NCBI GenBank assembly: GCA_019635315.1
Contig: JAHBZT010000001.1
Coordinates: 1 to 64,000, forward strand
Direction: 5' to 3'
DNA: 64,000 nucleotides
Source of the DNA: Rubrivivax sp.
GTDB lineage: Bacteria > Pseudomonadota > Gammaproteobacteria > Burkholderiales > Burkholderiaceae_C
Position 1 is the stretch's first letter, and every line of letters begins with the position of its first letter. Below, piece after piece: positions 42,365-50,198 of this stretch. Made by a program: the position numbers and the translations under genes. The notes under the pieces were generated by a model. That model did not search any database, was not told the DNA's origin, and worked only from the letters and a program-made list of their open reading frames with translations.

Positions 42365-44573
42365 AGCTTTCCTTCGGCAGCCGGCGCTCGGGCGGCAGCG
42401 CCGGCATCTGCGACTTCGCATACGCCAGGTCGGCGTCGTCGCAGCCCAGCGTGGTCTTCTTGTCCACCGGCACGTTCTCGAACACCGCCGGCTTGTGCAG
42501 CGCGACCTCCACGCGGCGCAGGAAGGGAAAGACCTTCTCCCAGCGCGGCCGCTGGCCCAGGCGCAGGCCGCCCGCGTCGCGGCCGGTCACGAAGGCCTGG
42601 ATATCGGCCAGCGCCTGCGCGCGCCGCTCGGCGTCGCCGCGCACCGCGTCGGGCACGCCCAGCACGTCCAGCCGCTGTTCCTCGCCCAGCGGCTCCAGCA
42701 AGGCCACGAGCTGCGGCGTGATGTCGCGGTCGGCGGTGTCGCCGCTGTCGTCCAGGTTGCCGAGCTGCTCGCCGCGCCCCTCGGCCGCCGGCAGCGTGGC
42801 CTGCGGCGCCAGCTTGGCGATCGCGCCGCGTGCATGGTCGGCGCGCGCCTGGCTCAGCGCGATGTTGCCCTTGAAGCCGGGCACCGGCTTCTTCGGTGCG
42901 TCCAGCGAACCCTCGGGCGAGGCATAGCCGTGGATATGCGTGACGTCGAAACCCTGGCCCAGCATCGCGGCGATCGATTCGGCCGATGCCTGGAAGTCGC
43001 CCCCCTTGGCCGGCGACGTGCTGTTGTACTGGTACAGCAGCTTGACCAGCGAATCGCGTGCCTTTTCCTTGAGCTCGCGCTTGACATGTGCGCGCCGCTC
43101 GCGGCGGCAGCTGTATTCGGGTCTCGGGGGCGGGCACTTGCAGCGGTAGCAGCGCACCTCGGGGCCCTTCTCGGGCCCGCCGAAGCTGCCCTTGAGCCCG
43201 CCGCCGAAGACGGGCTTGCCGTCCGGCCCGACGGTGATCGTCGGGCCTATCGTGGTCCGCTTGCCGAGGGGGATGTCCAGCCCGCCGGTGAACTCGCCGC
43301 GGCTGCTGCTGGGCCCGCCGACCGCCGAGCTGTCGATCTGCTGGTACTGCAGCGAGATCGCGAAGTACTTGGTCGCGACCTTGCCTTCCAGCGTATAGGT
43401 CGTCTTGCTGTCCAGCGGCGTCTTCGCGAAATCGATGCCGCCGGAGATCTTGAAGCTGACGCCGCGCGGCGTGACCAGCAGCGTGCCGCGCACGGCATGA
43501 CTCTGCGACGCGGTGCCGACCGTCGACGAGCCCTGGACCTGCGCCTGCAGGATGCCGTCGACCTCCAGGCTGATGGTGCCGGTGGCGGAGATCGTGGCTT
43601 CCCGAAGCCGGTCGTCGATCAGCGCGCCCGGGTCGGCGCCCAGCGCCGGGTTGTTCTGCAGCGTGGTCAGCAGCGACTTCGCCGATTCGATGACCTTGTC
43701 GTAGGTGACCTCGCCCTTGCTGCCGAAGCGCACGCGGCCATTGCAGATGGTGTAGTTCAGGCCGATCGCATCGGCCTGGCGGTCCCAGTAGAAGATCTTG
43801 TCCGAGGGGGTCTTCTCGGTCGTGCGCTCGCGCTCGCAGCGTTCCTCGACGACGGTGCGCGTGATGTGCACGGTGGTGTTCTCGTCGATCACGCGCTCGA
43901 CGCTCGCCGTCTCGCTGCCGCCGGCTGCGGTGCCGATGCCGGTCGGCTTGCGCTGCAGCAGCCGCGCCTGCCACCGTGACCCTGTCCCCGCTGCACTGCC
44001 GCGTACGACAAGTGCGCGGCGGCCGGCGAGCGCGGCGTCGGCAGCCGCATCGGCCTCGCGCTCCAGCGGCGAATCGGCGCCGTCGATCGCATAGCCGTCG
44101 GCCGGCGCGGCCATCGCCAGCGGCGGCGCGCCGGCCTGCTGCACCGTGTGGCTCAGTTCATGCGCCAGCAGGTGCAGGCCGTCCTTCGTCTGCGGGCGGT
44201 ATTCGCCGGCCGCGAAGTGCACATGCTGTCCCACGGTGAAGGCGCGGGCGCCGACCCCGCGCGCTGCCGCGTCGCTGGCCGCGTCGTGGTGCAGGCGCAC
44301 GGCGCCGAAGTCGCTGCCCAGCAGCGGCGCGAAGCGTGCCCGCAGCGGCGCGGGCAGCGGCACGCCGCCGCTTTCGACCGGTGCCGGCGATGCCGCCCTC
44401 GGCGCGGCGGCGTGCGCGACGTGCGGATCGGCGCGCCGCTGCAGGCGCTTCTTCTTCTCGCATTCCGGGCAGGGGCCCTTGCCGGCGCAGGCGCAGGCGC
44501 GCTGCAGCAGGCGGCTTGGCGCAGCGCCGGCCGCCGCGGCCGCGCGACCCGGGGCGACGAGGTGGCTAAACAT
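42357..44573 (-). CDS. DUF4157 HExxH protein with OmpA-like C-terminal region
   Basis: A 738-residue protein of modular build. Residues 24-46 hold a cysteine cluster (RACACAGKGPCPECEKKKRL). Residues about 70-150 are a DUF4157 domain with zincin motif HELSH (138-142, in LLAHELSHTVQQAG). Residues about 325-465 are beta-rich. Residues about 528-590 (SAESIAAMLGQGFDVTHIHG, YASPEGS, NIALSQARADHARGAI) resemble an OmpA-type peptidoglycan-binding domain. DUF4157 is the best-known marker of eCIS cargo proteins. Whether it is a toxin or a structural maturation factor cannot be told from sequence. Confidence 0.85.
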   Translation of the reverse strand: MFSHLVAPGRAAAAAGAAPSRLLQRACACAGKGPCPECEKKKRLQRRADPHVAHAAAPRAASPAPVESGGVPLPAPLRARFAPLLGSDFGAVRLHHDAASDAAARGVGARAFTVGQHVHFAAGEYRPQTKDGLHLLAHELSHTVQQAGAPPLAMAAPADGYAIDGADSPLEREADAAADAALAGRRALVVRGSAAGTGSRWQARLLQRKPTGIGTAAGGSETASVERVIDENTTVHITRTVVEERCERERTTEKTPSDKIFYWDRQADAIGLNYTICNGRVRFGSKGEVTYDKVIESAKSLLTTLQNNPALGADPGALIDDRLREATISATGTISLEVDGILQAQVQGSSTVGTASQSHAVRGTLLVTPRGVSFKISGGIDFAKTPLDSKTTYTLEGKVATKYFAISLQYQQIDSSAVGGPSSSRGEFTGGLDIPLGKRTTIGPTITVGPDGKPVFGGGLKGSFGGPEKGPEVRCYRCKCPPPRPEYSCRRERRAHVKRELKEKARDSLVKLLYQYNSTSPAKGGDFQASAESIAAMLGQGFDVTHIHGYASPEGSLDAPKKPVPGFKGNIALSQARADHARGAIAKLAPQATLPAAEGRGEQLGNLDDSGDTADRDITPQLVALLEPLGEEQRLDVLGVPDAVRGDAERRAQALADIQAFVTGRDAGGLRLGQRPRWEKVFPFLRRVEVALHKPAVFENVPVDKKTTLGCDDADLAYAKSQMPALPPERRLPKESCE

Positions 44574-44841
44574 CCTGCGCTCCCCGGCTCGCCGGCCGCA
44601 CCAGCGGCGGCGCCGGATCGGCGGCGGGCGACCAGCGTGCGGCGATCGCATCGGCCAGCGGCGCCGTCCAGCGCGGTGGCGCAGCGGCCGGCAGCGCGGC
44701 CGGCTGGGACTGTGCGGACCAGCGCACCGCCAGCTCGCGCTGCAGCGCATCGGCCACGGCCGCCTGCAGCGCGCTGCGCGAGGCGACCGGCCCGTCGACG
44801 ACCAGTCGCGCGACATGCAGCGTGATGCGTTGCGGCCTCAT
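44566..44841 (-). CDS. Small conserved eCIS protein
   Basis: A 91-residue protein beginning MRPQRITLHVARLVVDGPVA. The ITLHVxRLVVDG start is what one sees in small proteins between the AAA+ ATPase and DUF4157 in related clusters. It has no known domain; the second half is Pro/Ala-rich (AIAARWSPAADPAPPLV). The ATG overlaps the ATPase stop by four bases, and the stop overlaps the DUF4157 start by eight, so it is firmly part of the operon. Confidence 0.78.
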   Translation of the reverse strand: MRPQRITLHVARLVVDGPVASRSALQAAVADALQRELAVRWSAQSQPAALPAAAPPRWTAPLADAIAARWSPAADPAPPLVRPASRGAQDV

Positions 44842-46781
44842 GCGCCCACTCCTGCCGGCAACGGCCGTTCCAGCTTGGCAAATTCCGCGCGCGCCGCGTC
44901 CAACAGCAGCGCCTGCGTGATCGCCTGCCCGCGCGCCGCGGCGGCGAAGGCGGCATTCAGCGCGATGCCGCGGATGTGCCCGCCGGCCAGCTGCAGCGCG
45001 GCCAGCGCGCCGATGTCGACGCCGTCCACGGGTGCGGCCGGCGGAAACTGGCGCCGCCACAGTTCCGCCCGCGCCGCCTCGTCGGGGAACGGGAAGCTCA
45101 CGACGAAGCGCAGGCGGCGCAGGAAGGCGCGGTCGAGCGCGCTCTTCTGGTTGCTGGTCAGGATGGCCAGGCCGCGGTAGCTCTCGATGCGCTGCAGCAG
45201 GTAGGCGATCTCGATGTTGGCGTAGCGGTCGTGGCTGTCCTTGACCTCGCTGCGCTTGCCGAAGAGCGCGTCGGCCTCGTCGAACAGCAGCACCGCGCCG
45301 CTGGCCTCGGCGGCGTCGAAGATGCGCGCCAGGTTCTTCTCGGTCTCGCCGATGTACTTGCTGACGGTGCCGGCGAGGTCGATGCGGTAGAGGTCCAGCC
45401 CGGCTTCGTGGGCGATGGCCTCGGCGGCCAGCGTCTTGCCGGTGCCCGATTCGCCGGCGAACAGCGCCGCGATGCCCAGCCCGCGGGCGCCGCGCCGCGC
45501 GAAACCCCAGTCGTCGTGCACGCGGTGGCGCTGGCGCAGCTGCGCCGCGATGGCACGCAGCTGCGCCAGCGTGCCGGCCGGCAGCACCAGGTCGTCGAAG
45601 CGCGTATCGGCGTCGATGCGCTGCGCCAGCAAGTCCAGGCCGCCGCGCGCGCTTTCGCGCAGCGCCTGCCACAGCGTGTCGGCCGGGTCGGCGTCGGCGT
45701 CCTGCAGCGCGACGGCGTGCAGCGCCTGTGCCAGTTCGTGCGGACCGACCTGAAACTGCTGGCGGGCCACGCGCAGCGCTTCCTGCCAGTGCGGGGGCAG
45801 CACCGGCCCGGCCGCATCGGCACGCTGCATCGTGAAGCGCTGCCAGGGCAGCGCCGACTCGCGCAGCACGCCGGCAGCGAGCGGCGCGCAGACGACGGCC
45901 CCGGCGTTCAGCGTTCCCAGCCAGGCCAGCGCACGACGCTGGACGTCCGCGGCCGCCTCGGCCTCACCATGCAGCACCAGCACGGCATTCACCAGCGCGG
46001 CCTCGCGGTCGACCAGGCGGGCGAGCAGGGCGCGTTCGCCGGCATCGGCCGGCAGTTCGTCGAGCGCCATCACCGCCGGCCGCGCACCGGCGGCGACGAT
46101 GGCCGCGACCGCGGTGTCGTGGCGCACGGCGGCGACCGCATCGCCGCCCAGCAGCAGTCGCGGCGGCGCCGCTGTTGGATCGCCGGCCGGGCGGGCCAGT
46201 CGCGCGGACAGGCGCGACGCGAGGGCTTCGTCGGCCAGCGGTGCAGCGTCCGCCCAGCGCGCCAGGCCGTCGAGTTGCGGCGGCGACGCCGCGACACCGC
46301 AGACGAAGTGCAGCACGCGTTCATCGACCGCCAGCGGCGCATGCGCCGGCAGCTGCCCCGGCGGCAGCTGCAGCAGCGACCAGTGACGCAGCGGCGACTG
46401 CGGCGCCATGGCGTCCCAGTGCCCGCCGTCCAGCCAGGCCAGCGCCTGCACGAAGCTCGGGCCTTCGGGTGCGTGCTCGGCGAGCAGCAGGCGCAGCCCG
46501 TCGTCGACCTCGGCGCCGACCAGCAGCAGCAGCAGCTCGCGCTCGAACGGCGACAGCGCGAAGACCGCGGCACAGTGGTCCAGCGCGGAGACGAAGTCCG
46601 CGGCCGCGGCGGGCCGCTCGCCCTCGCCCTCGTCGATGTCCGCCGGCTCGCTGCGGGCCGGCAGCGGCACGCCCTGCAGGCGCAGCGCCAGCGTCGCGCG
46701 CAGCGCGGCCAGGCGCTGCACCAGCCAGCGCTGGTTGCAGGCGCTCCAGTCGAGCAGGGCGTCGGGCTGGCGCGCATTCAT
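44838..46781 (-). CDS. eCIS AAA+ ATPase (Afp15-like)
   Basis: A 647-residue protein with a helical N-terminal half (DWSACNQRWLVQRLAALRAT, AAVFALSPFERELLLLLVGA) and one AAA+ domain. Walker A is GESGTGKT (443-450), Walker B AVLLFDEADALFGKR (496-510), and the second region of homology is SNQKSALDRAFLRRLRF. It is the ATPase conserved in all eCIS clusters, needed for particle assembly. The start is the ATG of MNARQPDALLDWSACNQRW, overlapping the previous stop by four bases. Confidence 0.92.
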   Translation of the reverse strand: MNARQPDALLDWSACNQRWLVQRLAALRATLALRLQGVPLPARSEPADIDEGEGERPAAAADFVSALDHCAAVFALSPFERELLLLLVGAEVDDGLRLLLAEHAPEGPSFVQALAWLDGGHWDAMAPQSPLRHWSLLQLPPGQLPAHAPLAVDERVLHFVCGVAASPPQLDGLARWADAAPLADEALASRLSARLARPAGDPTAAPPRLLLGGDAVAAVRHDTAVAAIVAAGARPAVMALDELPADAGERALLARLVDREAALVNAVLVLHGEAEAAADVQRRALAWLGTLNAGAVVCAPLAAGVLRESALPWQRFTMQRADAAGPVLPPHWQEALRVARQQFQVGPHELAQALHAVALQDADADPADTLWQALRESARGGLDLLAQRIDADTRFDDLVLPAGTLAQLRAIAAQLRQRHRVHDDWGFARRGARGLGIAALFAGESGTGKTLAAEAIAHEAGLDLYRIDLAGTVSKYIGETEKNLARIFDAAEASGAVLLFDEADALFGKRSEVKDSHDRYANIEIAYLLQRIESYRGLAILTSNQKSALDRAFLRRLRFVVSFPFPDEAARAELWRRQFPPAAPVDGVDIGALAALQLAGGHIRGIALNAAFAAAARGQAITQALLLDAARAEFAKLERPLPAGVGA

Positions 46782-48118
46782 GCCGGCACCGTGACCTGTT
46801 GCGAGGGATCGAAGCGCGGCGCCGGCGTGGCGCGGTCGACGAGCAGGCTGTCGACGCCGTCGACGCGCAGCCGCAGCCAGTGCGCGCCGGCCGGCAGCGC
46901 ATCGGGAAAGTCGAAGACCAGCGGCGCCGTCGCGCTGCTGCGGCGCGCGGCCAGCGCGGTGCTCGTGCCCAGCGCCAGCGTCGCCGCCTGCTCGGGCCGC
47001 ACCTGCGGCCGGCAGTGCAGCGTGACCGTCACGCGCGGCGGTGCGCCGCCGCGCACGATGTCGACCGCCGGCAGCGCCAGCGCGGCGTCGGCGGTGATCA
47101 CTGCATCGGGTGCCAGCAGCAGCGGCAGCGCATTGGTCTCGCGCTCCGCCGGTTCGGCCGGCGGCGTGAGCACCAGGCTGAGCTGCCACAGCCCGGCCGG
47201 CAAGTCGACCTGCGCGGCCGCGTCGGCCGGCAGCAGGAGCGTCGCGCTGCGGCCCGCAGCATCGACCGTCACCGGCAGTTCCAGCGCCGTCGTGCGCAAC
47301 CGGTGGCGCAGCAGTGCCCGCACGCCGCTGCCCTGCAGGCGCACGCCGTTCAGAGTGACGCTGCCACCCAGCCGCGCCGCCGGCTGACGGTCCGCCGGCG
47401 CCAGCGACAGCAGCGTCGGCCCCGGCGGCAGCAGGTCGCCCTGCACGACGACGCCGCGGTCGCGCCCGCTGGCCAGGTCGACCGGCCCGCGCGAGAGCAC
47501 CGGCAACGGCGAACGCGCCGGCCGCGTGCCCTCGATCAGCACCACGCTGACCTGGTAGGCCACAGAGGGCCGGTAGTGCGACTGCAGCGCCGACCACAGC
47601 TTGCCCATCTCGTCGGTGCCCATGGGCACCGGCGTGATGCGCAGCGCCTCGATCTGGTCGGCCAGGTCGCTCGCCGCCAGCGCGGCGAAGGCCGGCGGCA
47701 GCATCGAGACGTCCAGCGGGCTCGGGTCGAGCGCACGCCGGATCGCCGCGCGGTCCAGCACCGGGCGTTCGTGCAGCAGGTGCATCGCATAGCCGAGCAG
47801 GATCTCTGCATGCAGGTCGGCGAAGCCGTAGGCGGTGACCAGGTAGTGCAGGTCCAGCGCCAGCGGCGTATTGGCGACGCGTTCGCCCGACGGCGCGCGC
47901 GTGGGCAGCTCGCGGTTGCTCCAGGCCGCATTGCGGCTGACCTGGTGCAGGAACAGGTTGAGCCGCGGCGTCGGGTCGCTGGCCTCGAGGTCGATGCGGT
48001 CGGGCGCGATCGCGCTCACCGTCACCGGGCCCAGCGGGCCGCTGGCGTCGATGAGCCCGTTGTCGAGCAGGTTGCGCAGCACCGCGCTGACGGCGCCGAT
48101 GGCCAGCGGCGAACTCAC
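46778..48118 (-). CDS. DUF4255 cap/terminator protein (Afp16-like)
   Basis: A 446-residue protein. The N-terminal DUF4255 domain (AIGAVSAVLRNLLDNGLIDA, PTPRLNLFLHQVSRNAAWSN, LHYLVTAYGFADLHAEILLG) is the Pvc16/Afp16 cap domain that closes the distal end of the tube and sheath and helps set length. The rest is a beta-sandwich-like C-terminal region (two Ig-like segments, about 225-440). Start and stop overlap both neighbours by four bases. Confidence 0.9.
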   Translation of the reverse strand: MSSPLAIGAVSAVLRNLLDNGLIDASGPLGPVTVSAIAPDRIDLEASDPTPRLNLFLHQVSRNAAWSNRELPTRAPSGERVANTPLALDLHYLVTAYGFADLHAEILLGYAMHLLHERPVLDRAAIRRALDPSPLDVSMLPPAFAALAASDLADQIEALRITPVPMGTDEMGKLWSALQSHYRPSVAYQVSVVLIEGTRPARSPLPVLSRGPVDLASGRDRGVVVQGDLLPPGPTLLSLAPADRQPAARLGGSVTLNGVRLQGSGVRALLRHRLRTTALELPVTVDAAGRSATLLLPADAAAQVDLPAGLWQLSLVLTPPAEPAERETNALPLLLAPDAVITADAALALPAVDIVRGGAPPRVTVTLHCRPQVRPEQAATLALGTSTALAARRSSATAPLVFDFPDALPAGAHWLRLRVDGVDSLLVDRATPAPRFDPSQQVTVPA

Positions 48119-48861
48119 CGGCGGCCCCCTTCGCGCTCGCGCAGGTAGTCGGCCAGCGCGACCGTCGGCGCGGCGCGCGCACGGCGCGGGGACTCGGCCG
48201 CGATGCGCTCGGGCGGCAGGCGCACGTCGATGCGGTCGATGGTGACCTGCACGAGGGTCGGCGCCGCCGCGTCGGGGGTGCGCTGCAGCGGCACGACATC
48301 GGCACGCAGCGGCGGTGCCGAAGGGGCCACGGCGGGCAGCAGCGGCAAGGCGGCGGTAGGCGCCGCCAGCGGCGCGGCCGGCGTCGTCCCGCTCGCACGC
48401 GCAACGGCGCCCGCTGGTGCGGCCGCCGCGGCCGCTGCGGGCGGCTGCGGCGGGGCCGGCGTCGCCCGGGCGGCGGCCGCCGCCGCGGGCGCCGGTGGCT
48501 GCGCCGCTGTCGCTGGGACTGACCTCTCGCGCCGCGCCGGAGGCGATCGCTGCGCCGCCGGCGTCCGCGCCTCGACCGCGCCTGCGAGCGGTGCGGCGGA
48601 GGTTATTGCGACGACCGGGATCGCGGCCATGGCCGGCGCCACGGGCCGGTCCGCGTCGGCGCGCACCGGTGCATCGGTCGCGCGCGCCGGCGCGGACGCG
48701 GCGCCGTCGCCCGCGCCGATGGCGGGCCCTGGCGCGGCAGGCTGCCCGTCGCCGGGTGCGACCGCTTGCGGCCGCCCGGCGGCGCGCCAGGCGCCGAGGT
48801 CGGGTCGCACCGCGCCCGGAACCTCGGCGTGACGCGGGTGCAGGCGGCGCAGGAAGTCCAT
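48115..48861 (-). CDS. Pro/Ala-rich eCIS protein of unknown function
   Basis: A 248-residue protein with a conserved head (MDFLRRLHPRHAEVPGAV), a Pro/Ala-rich, probably disordered middle of 150 residues, and a conserved tail (TLVQVTIDRIDVRLPPERI, ALADYLREREGGRR). Head and tail recur in eCIS clusters between the baseplate gp28-like protein and the cap protein. I place the start at the ATG with GAGGTG nine bases upstream; a GTG at 48873 would add four residues. No tape-measure features (long coiled coil) are seen. Confidence 0.72.
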   Translation of the reverse strand: MDFLRRLHPRHAEVPGAVRPDLGAWRAAGRPQAVAPGDGQPAAPGPAIGAGDGAASAPARATDAPVRADADRPVAPAMAAIPVVAITSAAPLAGAVEARTPAAQRSPPARRERSVPATAAQPPAPAAAAAARATPAPPQPPAAAAAAAPAGAVARASGTTPAAPLAAPTAALPLLPAVAPSAPPLRADVVPLQRTPDAAAPTLVQVTIDRIDVRLPPERIAAESPRRARAAPTVALADYLREREGGRR

Positions 48862-48874
48862 CGTCGCCGGCACC

Positions 48875-49621
48875 TCAGGCGACACCGGCCAGCTGCAGGT
48901 AGGCGCGCCGCCGCGCCGGCGACAGCGCCAGCACCTGCGGCTCGCTCCAGCCGTAGCGGCTGGCCAGCGCGTCGACTTCCAACAGCGTGCGTTCCGCGGC
49001 CGTCTGCAGGCAGGCCCACAGCGCGCGCGCCGGGTCGAAGGGCGCCGACCAGCCGTGACCGCAGGCCGGGCAGGCCAGGTCGAAGGCCAGCGTCGCGGCC
49101 GGGTCCAGCGCCTCCATGCGCTGCGACAGCGCCTCGGCCACCGGCGCCGGCAGCGCGGCCACGGGCTGCGGTGTGCCCCCCTGCTCGGCCGCCAGCACGC
49201 AGCGCTGCAGCAGCTGCTGCACGAAGGCCTCGACCGCCGCGGCATCGGCGTGGCCCGCGTCGAATTCGGCGATGTCCTGCAGCCGCGGCAGCCGGAAGCG
49301 CAGCCGCCAGCCGGCGACATCCAGCTGCTGTTCGCCTGCCGGCGCGTCACCCTCCAGCGCCTGCAGCAGCGGCGCCAGCGCCAGCTCGAAGGCGACCGCT
49401 TCCCCGCACGCCGGACAGCGTCCCTGCAGCGCTGGTCGCTCGCCGAGCCAGGGCCGCAGCGCGGCCAGCAGCTGCCGGCGCTGCGCGCCCACGCTGCCGG
49501 CGTGCCCGTCGCCGCCGCAGGCCGCGGCCAGCAGCGCCTCGCGCGCGGCGGCGGGCAGCGGCAGCGCCTGCTCCCACAGCGCGAGCAGCGCCTGGTCGTC
49601 GAACGCGGCACGCGGCGTCAT
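48875..49621 (-). CDS. T4 gp26/gp28-like baseplate hub protein with zinc ribbon
   Basis: A 248-residue protein with two CxxC pairs (GRCPACGEAVAFELALAPLL and DLACPACGHGWSAPF) that probably bind one zinc. The ending RYGWSEPQVLALSPARRRAY, then LQLAGVA, matches the T4 gp26/gp28-like family annotated in eCIS operons. In phage T4 such proteins complete the baseplate hub. It lies 16 bases after the tube gene. Confidence 0.78.
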   Translation of the reverse strand: MTPRAAFDDQALLALWEQALPLPAAAREALLAAACGGDGHAGSVGAQRRQLLAALRPWLGERPALQGRCPACGEAVAFELALAPLLQALEGDAPAGEQQLDVAGWRLRFRLPRLQDIAEFDAGHADAAAVEAFVQQLLQRCVLAAEQGGTPQPVAALPAPVAEALSQRMEALDPAATLAFDLACPACGHGWSAPFDPARALWACLQTAAERTLLEVDALASRYGWSEPQVLALSPARRRAYLQLAGVA

Positions 49622-49637
49622 GCGGGGCTTGGGCCGC

Positions 49638-50162
49638 TCAGGCCGGCTCGGTGAACTGCGGCTCGGCCGGCTCGACCACGTCGTAGTCGCGCTCCCAGCC
49701 CTCGTTTTCCAGCTTCAGGGTCTGGATCAGCACCGCATTGGCATTGGCGTCCAGGTCGGCCTGCGCCTGGTATTCGCTGACCCAGCAGCGGAAGACCTTG
49801 TAGGCCAGCACGATCTGGCCGGCCTCGTTCATGACCTCGATGATCAGGTCCTTGCGGAAGTCCTTCAGGCTGACCTCGGCGCCCAGCCCGCTGCCGAAGT
49901 TCCAGACCTTGTTGGCCCACTTCTCGAACTCGGTGTCGTGGGTGACGCCGCGCTCCAGCGTGATCGCCTCGTACTTGGTGCGGCCCGGGCTCTTGCGCCC
50001 GGTGCTGGGGTCGCCGCCCTCGCGGTGCTCCACCACCTCGGTGCTGCGCTTGAGCGCGCCGATCTTGCTGACGCCGGCCACGTAGCGGCCGTCCCACTTG
50101 ATGCGGAATTTGAAGTTCTTGTACGGGTCGAAGCGCTGCGCGTTGACCGAGAACTGGGCCAT
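49638..50162 (-). CDS. Inner tube protein (gp19-like)
   Basis: A 174-residue tail-tube protein beginning MAQFSVNAQRFDPYKNFKFR. KWDGRYVAGVSKIGALKRST, GDPSTGRKSPGRTKYEAITL and FEKWANKVWNF are the T4 gp19-type tube signature. It forms stacked hexamers that make the inner tube expelled on contraction. Slightly longer than minimal tube proteins because of an acidic C-terminal tail (ERDYDVVEPAEPQFTEPA). Only one tube gene is present, against two or more in Afp/PVC. Confidence 0.93.
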   Translation of the reverse strand: MAQFSVNAQRFDPYKNFKFRIKWDGRYVAGVSKIGALKRSTEVVEHREGGDPSTGRKSPGRTKYEAITLERGVTHDTEFEKWANKVWNFGSGLGAEVSLKDFRKDLIIEVMNEAGQIVLAYKVFRCWVSEYQAQADLDANANAVLIQTLKLENEGWERDYDVVEPAEPQFTEPA

Positions 50163-50198
50163 GTCGGTGCTCCTGGCTGAGGGGTGGGCGGCGCGTGA

